The position numbers were made by a program, and so were the translations under genes. The notes below the pieces were generated by a model, which saw only the letters and a list, made by a program, of their open reading frames with translations, was not told the origin of the DNA and ran no database searches. Below, one piece after another: positions 41,050-54,250 of a stretch of DNA of 64,000 bases; within the stretch, counting starts at the first letter, position 1, and every line of letters begins with the position of its first letter. This DNA is from Thalassia testudinum (taxonomy: Eukaryota; Streptophyta; Magnoliopsida; Alismatales; Hydrocharitaceae): assembly GCA_037157565.1 (NCBI GenBank), contig JAZHRO010000036.1, forward strand, positions 21,316,501 to 21,380,500, given 5' to 3'.

Positions 41050-43403
41050 TGACAAAAACGTTCTCACACGTTTTGAAAGTCGTCGGAGTCATAGTATAGT
41101 TGAACAAAAATTGTTCGTTAAAAATTGAGTTTGTAAAAATAACGAGACTTGAGTCCCGATCGTTCGTCTCTGGGAGGCATTTGTTCTGCTTTTGAAATCG
41201 ATCTTTTTCCCACTCTACTTTATTTAAAAATGCACGCCGATTTCCAATCTAATAATTAAAATTTCACCACTTCTGCTATGAACTCGAATTACGTGTGCAT
41301 GCGTAAAATAAATCACAAAGGTAAAGGTGTGAGATTCTGTGTTCACGATTCTAGTGAGGTGGTGACTATTTACGGAGAATCAGTCTACCGTTAGATTCTC
41401 CATATTCTCGGGAAACGACATGCTTGTTGCGCAAAGATAAATAATTGAAAAATAGGCAACTTGAATCACGCAAAAAGAATGACAATTATTAAGCTCATGG
41501 TGATTTCAAACAAATAGAGATATATATATATATAAATGCATTTTCATTCATTCCATTGGAGAGTTGCTTGCAACAGGAACTTTAGAGGAAAGCTTGTACA
41601 TAAATGCTTGAAATTTAAACCTAGCTACCAGAAACGACTGCATACAAGAATCAATGGGGGGATTTCGCATGCATCATTAGGGGAGAAGTAAGACTATGCT
41701 ATTAAGTAGTAATAAAAGCAATAAAATTATGAAGAGCATAAACTAAATCTAGCTGAATGGAAGGGCATTCAGGGGTGGTCCCCGATGGCCTTGGAGTGCT
41801 CAGGAGGAGAATAAAGGGGGCCAATTTAGCTTAGGCTGATCCTTGGAGGGAGGGAGGATTGATCCAGCATCTTAGCATGATGTCCTCCATGATGGTGGTG
41901 AGCTCATGGAGGTGGAGTGGCTAACCTAGGTTGAAGTGGGCATGAATCGAACCAATGGAGCCAAGAGTGTGAATTACCAAGTGAATGGGGTCACTTGGCC
42001 TCCCATGGGGTCATTTTATAGACTCAAGGGCTTCTCTCTAGAGAGGTGTGGAACTCTCTAGAGAGAGCCTAAGTGTGGCCGGCCACATGGGATAGAAGTG
42101 GTCTTTGAGATCCAAAAATTGTGGATCTCAATTTGATTTCCTCTTGGATGCTAAATTTGGCAACCAAGAGGTGGCGCCACTTCAAGAAAGTTCTAGAGAA
42201 CTCTAGAGAAGTTTGTGTGCGTGAATGGGTGTGTGTGTGTGTGTGTGGTCATGCTCTAGGTGTCTAAGTGGCTTAGGTTAGGTCCTAAGGAGTTTAGGTA
42301 GGTGTATGTCTTGAATTAGGGCTACAAACCCTAATTGCTAAGGGGAAAATGCAATTAAACTTAACCTAAGTTTAATTGAATGAGTGTGAACCTAATTAAG
42401 AGTGAAATAACTCAATTAGGTTGGGTTTAGGTCAATTGGACTCTCACCAGGCCCAATTGAACTTCTGTGGGTTAAGATCTAAGCTCAATTGGACTCAATG
42501 AGTCCAATTAACTTAGGTGAAGGCAATTGACATTGATCTAAGTCAATTGGGTTTGGTGAGGACCTAATTAGGTCCTTAAATATGTCTAGAGGTGATGTAC
42601 TAGGGTTAGGACACCTTAATTTAGGTTCCTATGGGGTTGGGATTAGGTCTAGGAAGCTAGAGATCCAAGAACAAGACTTAAATCTAAAAACAGGGACTGG
42701 AGACCAGTATCAGACATCCAATAATGTGATCAGACATCTTATACTAAAAAATCAGACGTCCAGACTTCAGTTCTAGACATCCAATCTGAGTCAGGGGGAA
42801 ATCAAGGTTCTCTTTGGGGTATTCTGCAGAAATTGGATGTCTGACAAAGTGTCTGGACGTCCAATAACACTACAAAAGTGGGCTTGAGGTGTGCGGGAGA
42901 TGGCTAAGGGTCTTGGATGTCCTATAATTTATCTAGATGTCCAGATAAGGGTTGGAACTAGGGTTTTGGGGCTTCCTAGGGTATTGTGACCTAATCTAAG
43001 GGTGGCTAAGCCATGGGGAGGTCTCTAGGCTATCTTAGGGCTTGGATGGACCTAAGCTCTTCACATTTTACTGCTTTATTCCTACTTAATAGAATAGAAA
43101 ACCTTTAACTCCCTTACATTATTATTCCTACATCTAAACTAAGCCTTCTGCTCCAGCTCTACTGCAACTCCCGTTATTCCTGATCCAACTTCAGATCTAG
43201 CTCCAGATCTAGCTCCAGATCCAGCTTATTCCCTGCAATCAGCATAATGCACTTAATCCGCACATTATAACATTATTTTATGCATAGCTAAAGAAAAAGC
43301 TGTAAACATGCAGATAATGGATGTGCATGCATGAATAACCCTAACTTATGCTAAGTCCCAGCTTAATCTAGGTTAATTAAAAGCTATGATTGCTGCGTAA
43401 TCA
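41050..43403 (-). repeat. 5' LTR of element C (2354 bp)
   Basis: Partner of 29362-31740. It contains a minus-strand TATA (near 42012), GACGTC-like units at 42710-42935, and the same inverted repeats (TTGAGATCCA...TGGATCTCAA near 42108). Confidence 0.9.
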
Positions 43404-44871
43404 CTCATGAATAAGATTATTTTTTTAAGAGAATGCATTAGGGATTTTATCCTCTAGTTGATTCCTGTAATCTGGAGTCCAGTAAAACTTTTCATACACA
43501 CGTAGAATTTGCAATGGATTCATGGTGAAGGCTGATAAACGTCTTTAGTCTATCGAGAAGAAGCAGTGATTCTTTTCCTAAACCCTTCGACAGTGTTTTG
43601 GGAGTCAGGCAGATTTTCCTCCAAAAATCCACCAAATAGTGTGAGATGAGAGTAGAGTATATTGGTGCTTTAAGATTAGTATAAGGAATCTGGAGTCCTA
43701 GAAAATTAGGTGATGATACTCAGAGATTAGGCATAGTTTTCACTCTCGGTTCCTACATATACATTTTGTGTGAGATATTGAGAGCCACCAAATAAGGCAA
43801 ATACGCGGAGAGTGAGTTTTCATAAAACTATGGCTAAGTTGGATCGTTACGACCATTCTTTGTGGAATCCACGACTGAAGGAGGGTATTGATGTCAAGGT
43901 TAGAAATACATTGTCTTATTCGTCTCTCCCGGTGCTGTGAGTAGGCACTTCCACAAATAAGCAACCCAATGTCTCTTGAGTACCACCAATCCTAAATAAT
44001 GCCTCCTCAATAAAGTTCATGAATGTGTGCTAGTTGTGTTATGTTGAAAAAGAAAAAAAAAGAGAAAAAAAAATGATGAAAAGAAAGAAAAATTGAAAAA
44101 GAAGAAAAAACAAAGAAAAAAAGAGTAAATATTTAGTTCAGTTGCATTGAGGCAATACCACCAAATAAATTTGAGATACACCAAATATGGCCTTAGCCTA
44201 TCTTTCTTGTGTTTTTTTTGACCGCTCGAATACTGGCTAAAGAATTCTGAATTAGTGTTAGGGTTATGAGAATTGAATTAAAGTGTTAATGCCAAGTGAG
44301 ACCACTAAATACAGATCATATATGTGAATCTGATGAAATTGTGAGCTCTAAGAAAAAGAAAGAAAAGAAAAAGAAAAAGTGAAAGAGAGAATGAATACAA
44401 AGGAATTAGAAGAGAGCATAGTTTTTCTCATCTTTCTCTGAGTTGAGTTACTTAGTAATCCCAGAATCTAGATTCTATAGTACTAGTCTTTATGTAGCAT
44501 CAAGTGAGAGTGAGCCACCAAATATATAATCCTTTCCCTCAGAGATTTTCTACCTAAGCGTAAAGCCGAGGTGAAACTCATAGAATATCTTAAATACCTC
44601 GAGGGAAGAAGTCCACCTATCCTGCTAGAATTTTTACTAGGGGTCAAGTACAGGCTTTAGAGGTGAATCAGTTTTTCACTTGAATCTGTTGCCAAAGCTA
44701 CATAGCTGCACTTTCACGATTGTCTGGATTTCTAGAGCATAGGATGAAAACAAAAAGGAGAAAAATCTCTATGCATACACTTGATAAAATAATCAATCCC
44801 TTAGGGACCCCTAATGTAAATAATTTAGTCCTGCATTTGCTAGGGACTAGCAAGATTTAGGCATGGGGGTA
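43404..44871 (+). other. 3' non-coding region of element D, second part
   Basis: Starts with the duplicated CTCAT. Sense-strand CCACCAAATA occurs at 43629, 43785, 44158 and 44515, with variants at about 43951, 44178 and 44302. A polypurine-rich tract is at 44046-44128. No gene. Confidence 0.75.
44860..44871 (+). promoter_or_regulatory. Polypurine tract of element D
   Basis: GGCATGGGGGTA directly before the 3' LTR start TGATTG. Confidence 0.85.
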
Positions 44872-46262
44872 TGATTGTGCAGCAATCATAGGTCTTAATT
44901 GACCTAAATTAGGCTAGGACTTAGCATAAGTTAGGGTAGTTCATGCATGCATAAGAATTATTTGCATCTTTACTGCTTTCTTCTAGCTATGCATAAAATA
45001 ATGCTATAATGTACTGATTAGGTGTATTATGTCAATTGCAGGTAATAAGCTGGTCAGGAGCTAGATCTAGAGCTAGATCTGGAGCTGGATCTGAAGCTGG
45101 ATCAGGAATAACGGGTGTTACAGCAGAGCTGGAGTAGAAGACTTAGATTAGATTTAGGAATAATGATGAATGGGAGTTAAGGTTTGCTATTCTATTAAGT
45201 AGGAATAAAGCAGAAAAATGTGAACAGCTTAGGTCCATCCTAGCCCTAAGATAGCCTAAAGACTTCACCAAGCCTTAGCCACCCTTAGATTAGGTCACCG
45301 CACCCTAGGAAACCATAAAACCCTAATTCCAACCTTTATTTGGATGTCCAGATGAATTATAGGATGTCCAGAACCATTAGCCAACTCCTGCACACCTTAA
45401 ATCCACTTTTGCAGTGTTATTGGACGTCCGAACACTTGGTCAGACGTCCAATTTTCTGCAGAATACCCAAGACAGTACCTTGAAACCTTCCTGACTTTGA
45501 TTGGACATCCAGACAGCAAGTCTAGACTTCTGATTTTTGAGTATAAGACGTCTGACACTATTATTAGACATTTGATACTGCTCTCCAGTTCTAGTTTTGA
45601 GATTCAAGCCTTGATCTTGGATCTCTAGGTCCCTAAACCTAATTCCAACCCCATAAGAACCTAAATTAAGGTGTCCTAACCCTAGTACATCACCTGTAGA
45701 CCTCCCTAATGACCTAATTAGGTCCTCACTAAATCTAATTGACTTGGATCTTAGTCAATTCCATCAGCCTATTCAATTGGATTCATTGAGTCCAATTGAG
45801 CCTTGATCTCAACACACACTGTCCAATTGGACTTAGTTAGAGCCCAATTGACCTAGACCTAAATTAATTGAGTTGTTTTACTCCCAATTAAGTTTCCACA
45901 CACCCAATTAAACTTGTATTAAGTTTAATTGCACTTTGCCTTAGTGAATTAGGGTTTATAACCCTAATTTGAGACATACCTTGACCTAAACCCATTACAA
46001 CCTAACCTAATCAACCTAGCCACCTAAGCTTCGACCCACATGCACCCACACACACACTCCACATGAAAATACCTAGCCAAGAGTTCTCTATAACTTTCTG
46101 CCAAGTTTGGTTGCTGTGGTTGCTAAAATTAGCAACCAAGAGCCATTGAATTTTTAGATCCACATTTGGTGGATCTAAAAACCACCATCCATTCTCTCTC
46201 TCTCACTCTCCCACGAGCTCCCACCATAGGCTTGGAATTCTCTAGAGAGCTTCCCTTAGGTC

Positions 46263-46270
46263 TATAAAAA
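46263..46270 (+). promoter_or_regulatory. TATA box of the D 3' LTR
   Basis: TATAAAAA, flanked by GGTC and AGACC. Element B is inserted 28 bp downstream, at the expected transcription start. Confidence 0.7.
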
Positions 46271-46293
46271 GACCAAAGGGGTGGCCATTTGCC

Positions 46294-46298
46294 CCCAT
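46294..46298. repeat. Target site duplication CCCAT (left) of element B
   Basis: Matches 60185-60189 exactly. Confidence 0.93.
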
Positions 46299-48451
46299 TG
46301 TTGGAAAGTCATAGATCGCATTTTTGATAAAAGCGTCGTAGTATAGTTGAGAAATACGATCCAACAAAGATATTGTTTTGAAAATAACGAGACTTTGACT
46401 CTCGGTCGTTCGTCTCTGGGAGGCGTTATTTTTGTTTTTGAAATCGATCTTAAAGCTGCTCTACTTTATTTAAACGACATGCTGGTGCGTAATATATAGG
46501 CGGTTAAAGAACAAGCACTCAAATTATGCAAATATGATAATCATTTAGCTCAAGGTGATTTCAAACACATAAGAGACATATATATATAAAATGAAATTTC
46601 ATTCATCGTGGGAGAGTTGTTCCACAAGGAAATCTAGAGGAAAGCTTATACATGAATGCTTAAAATTAAATCTAACTACCAGAAAACGATTGCATACAAG
46701 AATCAACGGGGGGATTTCTTATGCATCATTGGGGGATAAGTAAGACTACTCTACTAAGTAGTAAATGAAAGCAATAAAAATTATGAAGAGCATGATCAAG
46801 AGCTAGAAGAATAGAGGGCATTCAGGGGTGGTCCCCGATGGCCTTGGAGTGGTCGAAAAGAGAATGAGGGGCAGCCAATGTAGCTTAGGCCGACCCTTGG
46901 AGAGAAGTAGGGTTGATCCAGCATCCCAGTATGGTGTCCTCCATAGTGGTGGTGGTGAGCTCGTGGAGGTGGAGTGAGTGGCTAAGTAGAGGTGGCGTGA
47001 ATGGCACCAATGGAGAGCAATTGCCAAGGGAGTGAATGGGTGCCAATGGCCACCGAAGGGGTCCTCTTATAGACCTAAGGGAAGCTCTCTAGAGAATTAT
47101 GGAATTATCTAGAAGGCCTATGGTGGGAGCTCGTTCGAGAGTGAGAGAGAGAGGGTGGATGGTGGTTTTTAGATCCACCAAATGTGGACTTAAAAATTGA
47201 ATGGCTCTTGGTTGCTATTTTTGGCAACCAAGGCAACCACACATGGTAGAGAGTTCTATAGAACTCTAGGCTAGATATTTTCATGTGGATGGTGTGTGTG
47301 GGTGTGTGTGGGTAGAAACTTAGGTGGCTAGGTTGATTACGTTGGGTTCTAGTGGGTTTAGGTCAAGGTAGGTCTCAAATTAGGGTTATAAACACTAATT
47401 CACTAACGTAATGTGCAATTAAACTTAATACAAGTTCAATTAGGTGTGTGGAAACTTAATTGAGAGTAAAACAACTCAATTAAGTCAAGTCGAGGTCAAT
47501 TGGACTCTCACTGAGTCCAATTGGACAGTGTGTGCTGAGATCGGGGCTCAATTGGACTCAATGAATCCAATTGAATAGGCTGATGGAATTGACTAAGATC
47601 CAAGTCAATTAGGTTTAGTGAGGACCTAATTAAGTCCTTAGGGAGGTCTAGAGGTGGTGTACTAGGGTTAGGGCACCTTAATTTAGGTTCCTATGGGGTT
47701 GGAATTGGGTTTAGGGACCTAGAGATCCAAGATCAAGGCTTAAATCTCAAAACAGGAGTTAGAGAGCAGTGTCAGACGTCTAATTATAGAATCATACGTC
47801 TTATACTCAAAAATCAGAAGTCCAGACTTGTTGTCTGGATGTCCAATCAGAGTCAGGAAGGATTTCGGGTTCTGTTTTGGGTATTCTGCAGAAATTAGAC
47901 ATCTGAGAAAGTGTCTGGATGTCCAATAACACTGCAGAAGTGGGTTTGAAGTGTGTGGGAGTTGGCTAAGGGTGCTGGATGTCTTAAAACTTATCTGAAC
48001 GTCCAGAGAAGGGTTGGAACTAGGGTTTTAGGGCTTCCTAGGGTGTTGTGACCTAATTTAAGGGTGGCTAAGGCTTGGGAAAGTCTCTAGGCTATCCTAG
48101 GGGTAGGATGGACCTAAGCTCTTCACATTTTACTACTTTATTTCTACTTAATAGAATAGAAAACCTTTAAACCCTTTACATTATTATTCCTACATCAAAA
48201 CTAGGCCTTCTACTCCAGCTCTGCTACAACTCCCGTTATTCCTGATCCTGCTTCAGATCCAGCTCCTGATCAGCTTATTCCCTGCAATCGGCATAATATA
48301 CTTAATCAGCACATTATAACATTATTTTATGCATAGATAAAGAAAAGCAGTAAAGATGTAGATAATGCGTATGCATGCATGAATAACCTTAACTTATGCT
48401 AATTCCTAGCCTAATTTAGGTCAATTAAGACTTATGATTACTACGCAATCA
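46299..48451 (-). repeat. 3' LTR of element B (2153 bp)
   Basis: TGTTGG...CAATCA on the plus strand. Minus-strand TATA near 47060. GACGTC-like units at 47770-48010. Together with the D 3' LTR to the left it forms an inverted repeat. Confidence 0.95.
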
Positions 48452-48463
48452 TACCCCCATGCC
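48452..48463 (-). promoter_or_regulatory. Polypurine tract of element B
   Basis: GGCATGGGGGTA on the minus strand, directly next to the 3' LTR. Confidence 0.85.
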
Positions 48464-50438
48464 TAAATCTTGCTAGTCCCTAGCAAATGTAAGACTAAAT
48501 TATTTACAACAAGGGTCCCTAAGGGACTGGTTATTTTATCAAGTGTTTGCATAGAGATTTTTCTCCTTTTTGTTTTCATCTTATGCTCTAGGAATCCAGA
48601 CAATCGTGAAAGTGCAGCTATGTAGCTTTTGCAAAGAATTCGAGTGAAAAACTGATTCACCTCTAAAGCCTGTACTTGACCCCTAATAAAAATTCTAGCG
48701 GGATAGGCGGATTTCTTCCCTCAGGGTATTCAATATATTCTATGAATTTCACCCCGGCTTTGGGCTTTGGTAGAGAATCTTTGAGGGAAAGGATTATATA
48801 TTTGGTGGCTCATTCTCACTTGGTGCTACATAGAGACTAGTACTATAGAATCTAGATTCCCGAATTACTAAGTAACTTAACTTAGAGAAAGACGAGAAAA
48901 ACTATGCTCTCTTTGATTCTTTTGTATTCATTCTCTCTTGCTCTTTTTCTTTCTTTTTCTTAGAGCTCACAACCTCACCAGATTCACACATAGGATCTGT
49001 ATTTGGTGGTCTCACTAGGCATTAACACTTTAATTGAGTTCTCATAACCCTAACACTAAGTCGGGATTCCTCAGCCAGCATTCGAGCGGTTAGAAACACA
49101 AGAAAAATAGGTAAAGGCCATATTTGGTGGAGCTCAATTTTATTTGGTGGCATTGCCTCGATAAAAACTAAATATTCACAAACTTTTTTTTCTTCTTCGT
49201 CAAAATTTTTTTTTCTTCTTTTTCTCTTTTTTTTTTCAATTTTTCTTCCTTTTCATCATTTTTTTTTTTCAGCATAGCACAACTGGCATACATCCATGAA
49301 CTTTATTAAGGAGGCATTATTGGGGATTGGTGGTACTCAAGAGACATTGGGTGGCTAATTTGGTAGAAGTGCCTACTCACGACACCGGGAGAGATGGATA
49401 GGATGGTGTATTTCTGACCTTGACATCAATACCCTCCTTCAGCCGAGGATTCCGTAAAGAATGGTCGTAACCATCCACCTTAGCCCTAGTTTTATGAAAA
49501 CTCACTCTTCGCGTATTTGCCCTATTCGGTGGCTCTCACAATTTTGCACAAAATATATACGCTGGAACCGAGAGTGTGCCTAATCTCTAAGTATCATCAC
49601 CTAATTATCTAGGATTCCAGATTCCTTGCACTAATCTTAGAGCACCAGTACACTCTACTATCATCTCACACTATTTGGTGGATTTTTGGAAGAAAATCAG
49701 CCTGACTCCCAAAACACTGTCCAAGGGTTCAGGAAAAGAAGCACTACTTCTTCTCGACAAACTGAAGATGTTTATCAGCCTTCACCGTGAATCCATTGCA
49801 AATTCTACGTGTGTGAAAAGTTATACTGGATTCCAGATTACAGGAATCAACTAAAGGATAAAATCCCTAATGCATTCTCTTAATAAAATAATCTTATTCA
49901 TGAATGCAATATCTATATATGTTATGTAACCTCATATAATTTGTACTTCGTGAATTTCCCGTATCGGGTTACAATCAGCTTGACCCTAAATTTAGAATAA
50001 AAGGTGAGCGGTTGAGTTGGAATTGGTTATTATGAACAATTTCTAGCTCCAATGCGAGCATTGGAGCTGGAGTCTGTTGTTCTTTTATTTAAGGTCCTAA
50101 AGCACGTTTTGCACGCAGCTCCGAGGTTTTCCTAAGTGTTGGCACAAAAAAAAAATTTAGTTTTTGCTGTATCTATCCCCCCCATGCCTAAGTTCTTGCA
50201 TGTCCTCATGCATGAATATAAAAGAAAATAAATTCGACATAGGATGAGTGGGTAGAAGTCACCTGGAATTGCTCCTGAAATTATATTCAGCACTGGCCAA
50301 CCTGTTAACATGCAATATACAAAAGGGAAATATGGTAAAACAAAAATATGCTATGTATAAAAATGGTTATGTATAGATGATGGTGAAATGGTATTTATAT
50401 GTGCTGAGTTTAACGCCTCCAGCTGGGCGAGCACTCAA
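48464..50438 (-). other. 3' non-coding region of element B
   Basis: No gene. Polypyrimidine tract at 49180-49272, internal polypurine tract at 50174-50188, and CCACCAAAT-type motifs on the minus strand (near 48807, 49128, 49145 and 49677). Closely matches C 31753-33765 and, reversed, D. Confidence 0.75.
50174..50188 (-). promoter_or_regulatory. Internal polypurine tract of element B
   Basis: Sense strand GGCATGGGGGGGATA, preceded by GAGGACATGCAAGAACTTA. Confidence 0.65.
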
Positions 50439-51609
50439 TCACACGTCCTCACTAAGGTGAATAGTTTCGTCAGGTGGAGGAGGTTCCTGGGCCAAAAATG
50501 GCTTGAGGCGCTAGCCATTTACCGTGAATATATGCCCAAATTTGGGGTCCTTGTTCTGGACTGCCCCATTAGGATATGGTTGCATCACAACATACGGGCC
50601 TGTCCATTTGGACTTAAGCTTCCCCACAAACAGTTTCAGTCTTGAATCAAATAACCAGACTCACTGGTTGGGCGTGAATACTTTCTTCCGGATGTGGCGG
50701 TCGTGAAAGGCCTTGGTCTTGTCCTTGTATATTAATGCATTCTCATAAGCCTCCCGCCGGATTTCTTCTAATTCGCTGAGCTGGAGTTTCCGTTCTCGAC
50801 CTCCTACATCGAGGTCGAGGTTGCATTTTCGTACCGCCCAAAAGGCGCGGTGTTCCAGCTCTACAGGAAGGTGACAGGCCTTGCCATATACCATGCGATA
50901 TGGTGACATTCTGAGTGGGTCCTTGTATGCGGTCCGATATGCCCAGAGTGCTTCGATTAATTTGTCAGACCAGTCCTTCCTGTCTGGTCTAACCGTCTTC
51001 TGGAGAATCAGCTTGATTTGACGGTTAGACACTTCAGCCTGCATTGGTCTGCGGGTGATACGGGGTGGCTATGCGGTGATGTACCCCATATTTCTTTAAT
51101 AACGACATGAAATGGGCGTGGGTGAAGTTGCTTCCCCCATCGCTAATCAGAGCACGGGGTATTCCGAATCTCACGAAAATATTTTGCCGTACGAAAGAAA
51201 TGACGATCTTGTGGTCAGCCCGTCTTGCCGGGATGGCCTCAACCCACTTCGAGACATAATCAATGGCTAGCAATATGTACTCGAAGCCATGTGAGTTTGG
51301 AAAAGGGCCCATAAAATCTATGCCCCAGACGTCGAACACTTCTACGACCATGATGGATTGGAGTGGCATCATGTCGCTCCTGGCCATAGAACCGATCGAT
51401 TGACATCGTTTACAGTGTTGGGCATAATCTTGTGTATCTTTGAAGATGGTTGGCCAGAAAAATCCTGACTGCAAAATTTTTGCAGTGGCTTTCCGTCCTG
51501 AGAAATGGCCACCACACGCATCATTGTGGCAGAAAGATAACACACTGGGAATCTCAGAGTCTGGGATGCATCTACGGATGATCTGGTCCACTCCAATGCG
51601 GAAGAGCAA
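50439..51609 (-). pseudogene. Integrase of element B, frameshifted
   Basis: The HHCC domain is visible (FCHNDACGGHFSGRK ... HCKRCQ, about 51530-51400). The first catalytic Asp is in VWGIDFMGPFPN and the second in ALISDGGSNFTHAH. A two-base deletion at about 51043 shifts the frame just before the catalytic Glu in [13 protein letters not shown] stop lies at 50661, and the C-terminal part ends at 50439-50441. No chromodomain. Confidence 0.88.
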
Positions 51610-51618
51610 TGGGTCATC

Positions 51619-53574
51619 CTAGAGATAGTATCTGGCCTCTGCAATGAATTTGAGTTTCTGGTCTTTGGATAGGTTTGCGGGAATTTTGCCTGCAACAAGG
51701 TAGTTCGTGAAATCCGCATAACAGGGGAACTCAACAGAATGAATTGCCAAAAGTGATTCATCCGGAAATTGTTCATGGATAGGCAGGGAATAAGGAATGT
51801 GGTTTGGGTCTAATCTGGATAGGTGATCCGCCACAACATTTTGTTTCCTAGCTTTGTCGTGGATCTCGATATCAAATTCCTGTACTAGAAGGATCCATCT
51901 AATGAGTCATGGTTTGGCATCCTTCTTTGCCAACAAGTGCCGGAGGGCGGAGTGGTCAGTGAAGATTATGACCTTGGACCCTAATAAATATGATCTGAAT
52001 TTCTCCAACCCGAATACTACTGCTAGCAGTTCTTTCTCAGTGACAGTATAATTGCGCTGAGCCTCATTCAGCATCTTGATAGCATAGTATATGACAAAAG
52101 GTTGTTTCTCCTGACGCTGGCCTAAAATAGCACCGACGGCAAAATCAGAAGCGTCGCACATCATTTCGAAATCAAGCGACCAATCGGGTGGTTAGAGAAT
52201 CGGGGAGTCGGAAACAGCGCTTTGTAAAGTCTCGAAGGCGCTGAGACACGAGGTATTAAATTCAAATGGGATATCGGTAACCAGGAGATTCTTCAAAGGC
52301 CGCGCAATTTTTGAAAAATCGCGTATAAATCTCCGATAGAAGCTGACATGGCCCAAGAATGATCTAATCTGCTTGACCGAGCTAGGTGGCGGTAAGTGGG
52401 AGATAATCTCTGATTTAGCCCGGTCGACCTCAAGTCCATTTTTGGAGATCCTGTGCCCTAGTACTATACCATCCCTCACCATGAAATGGCTTTTCTCCCA
52501 AGATAGTATTAGGTTCACCTCAATACATAGTTTCAGGATCTTTGTGAGGTTATCAAGACAAGATGCGAAATCATCTCCGAAAATAGAGAAATCATCCATG
52601 AATACCTCCACATAATCCCCAATCATGTCAGAGAAGATAGCCATCATACAACGCTAAAATGTCACTGGTGCATTGTAGAGGCCAAAGGGCATGCGCCTAA
52701 AGGTAAATGTTCCAAAGGGGCATGTGAATGTGGTCTTGTCCTGATCTTCCGGGCTAATTGCTACCTAATTATACCTGGAGTATCCATCCAGAAAGCAGAA
52801 GAAACTACATCCGGCTAACCGTTCCAAGATATGATCAATGAACGGCAAAGGAAAGTGATCCTTCTGGGTAGCCGTGTTTAGTTTCCTGTAGTCTATGCAA
52901 ACCCGCCAAGATGTCGCAGTGCGGGTCAGGATGGATTCGCCCTTATCATTTTTTATAACGGTGAGTCCTGCTTTCTTGGGCACTATCTGAATCGGACTCA
53001 CCCACTGGCTGTCTGAGATTGGATATACAATGCCTGCATCCAACCATTTGATGATTTCCTTCTTAACAACCTCTAGCATATTTGGGTTTAGCTGTCTTTG
53101 AGGTTGTCTCGAAGGTTTCACTCCCTCATCCGTGTAAATGTGATGAGTGCAATACGAGGGGCGAATACCGCGGACATCAGCAATACTCCACCCGATAGCA
53201 GCCCTATGGTCTTGAAGTATGGAAATTAATTGATGCTCCTGTTCTTGGGTTAAGTGGGCATTGATAATGACTGGATATGTCTCACTTTCGCCCAAGAATA
53301 CGTATTTGAGTGAGTCAGGTAAGGGCTTTAATTCAATTACGGGTGGGTAAGAATCAGAACTGAGAGTGGGAGGAGTAGAATTGAAGGTGGGAATCTGCTG
53401 ATCCGTGTGCATGTGAATTCCCACTGAGTCGCTCCCTATGAAATATGTTGTGACTGCATTAACGGGAAACCCGTTAGCTGTAGTTACATCTTCCTGTAAT
53501 AACAGGGGTGATTCAGTAATATATGGATCAAGATAGCTGGATTCAGGGGTGCTGTGGTTAGAGGCACACCCCAA
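51619..53574 (-). pseudogene. Reverse transcriptase and RNase H of element B
   Basis: 53574-52765 holds the linker and RT fingers (VCIDYRKLNTATQKDHFPLP, FLDGYSRYN). 52647-52192 holds the palm with catalytic VEVFMDDFSIFGDD and the LGHVSFYRRFIRDFSKIA region. 52164-51907 is RNase H (MCDASDFAVGAILGQRQ, TEKELLAVVFG). 51834-51619 is the connection to integrase. All parts are in one frame; stops near 52765, 52657, 52192, 51907 and 51619 interrupt it. By comparison with C these are single transitions (Gln or Trp codons). Confidence 0.9.
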
Positions 53575-53797
53575 ACAGTTAGATCTTCCGGGAGATATGT
53601 GTAATGCAGTGGTTTCAATCCCGTGTGGATCGAGGTCCGAGACCCTGATAGTGTAGACGAATGAGACATTGGGTCATCACAAAGGAGCCCAATGTTACCA
53701 CAGTAAGCCGAATCTTCATCTTCACCATCCTCCTCTATTCAATTACAGTCGAAGTTCTTTGCTGCCCTGAATATGTCTAGTCGAAGTCGTTCATTGA

Positions 53798-54250
53798 CTA
53801 GGGCAATCCCATACACCCGGATGCACAATCGATGTTTGCTCGGGTTGTCTCCAGAAATGGGTGACCCAAAATAATTGGTGCATCTCGGAGATTAGGAGGA
53901 ACTTCCATATCGAGAACAAAAAAATCTGCGGGAAAGCAGAACCCACGGACTTTTACGATCACGTTCTCAACTACCCCCCTCGGTGTTTTGACTGATCTGT
54001 CAACCAGCTGAATCGTAATCGAGGTGGGTTTCAACTCCCCAAATCGAAATTGATCAAATACGGCGGTGGGAGTTAAGTTGATTGATGAACCCAAATCTAG
54101 AAGGGCTCGATCAAATGGAGAATCCTGCAAAAAGCAAGATATGAGTGGGGTACCAGGGTCTTTCTTCTTTGGCGGTAGGTTAGCTAGAATCACGGTGCTA
54201 TCTTATTTCGACAGTACCACCTGTCGTCCAATTCTCTGCTGTCGCTTCGG
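53798..54250 (-). pseudogene. Aspartic protease of element B
   Basis: Same frame as gag. PGTPLISCFLQDSPFDRALLD is followed by the catalytic LLDLGSSINLTP, the flap-like segment SVKTPRGVVENVIVKV and DAPIILGHPFLETT. A one-base deletion near 53808 (against C) ends the frame before RT. The D-L-G triad is intact. Confidence 0.85.

Larger units (their letters stand above)
29362..43403 (-). mobile_element. Element C: full-length Athila-like Gypsy element, decayed
   Basis: 14,042 bp, minus strand, inserted in D. It has LTRs of 2379 and 2354 bp, PBS, leader, gag, protease, RT-RNase H, integrase, 3' non-coding region and polypurine tract, with a perfect CTCAT duplication. The LTR ends have changed (TC start on the left copy, TG on the right). 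Stops and shifts are spread through the coding part. No chromodomain or env-like frame is seen. Confidence 0.93.
44872..46298 (+). repeat. 3' LTR of element D, left part
   Basis: U3 and the promoter of the 3' LTR, cut by B at 46298. TATAAAAA at 46263-46270 lies in the loop region of GGTCT...AGACC. GACGTC-like units are at 45345-45570. The rest of the LTR is at 60190-60965. Confidence 0.88.
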
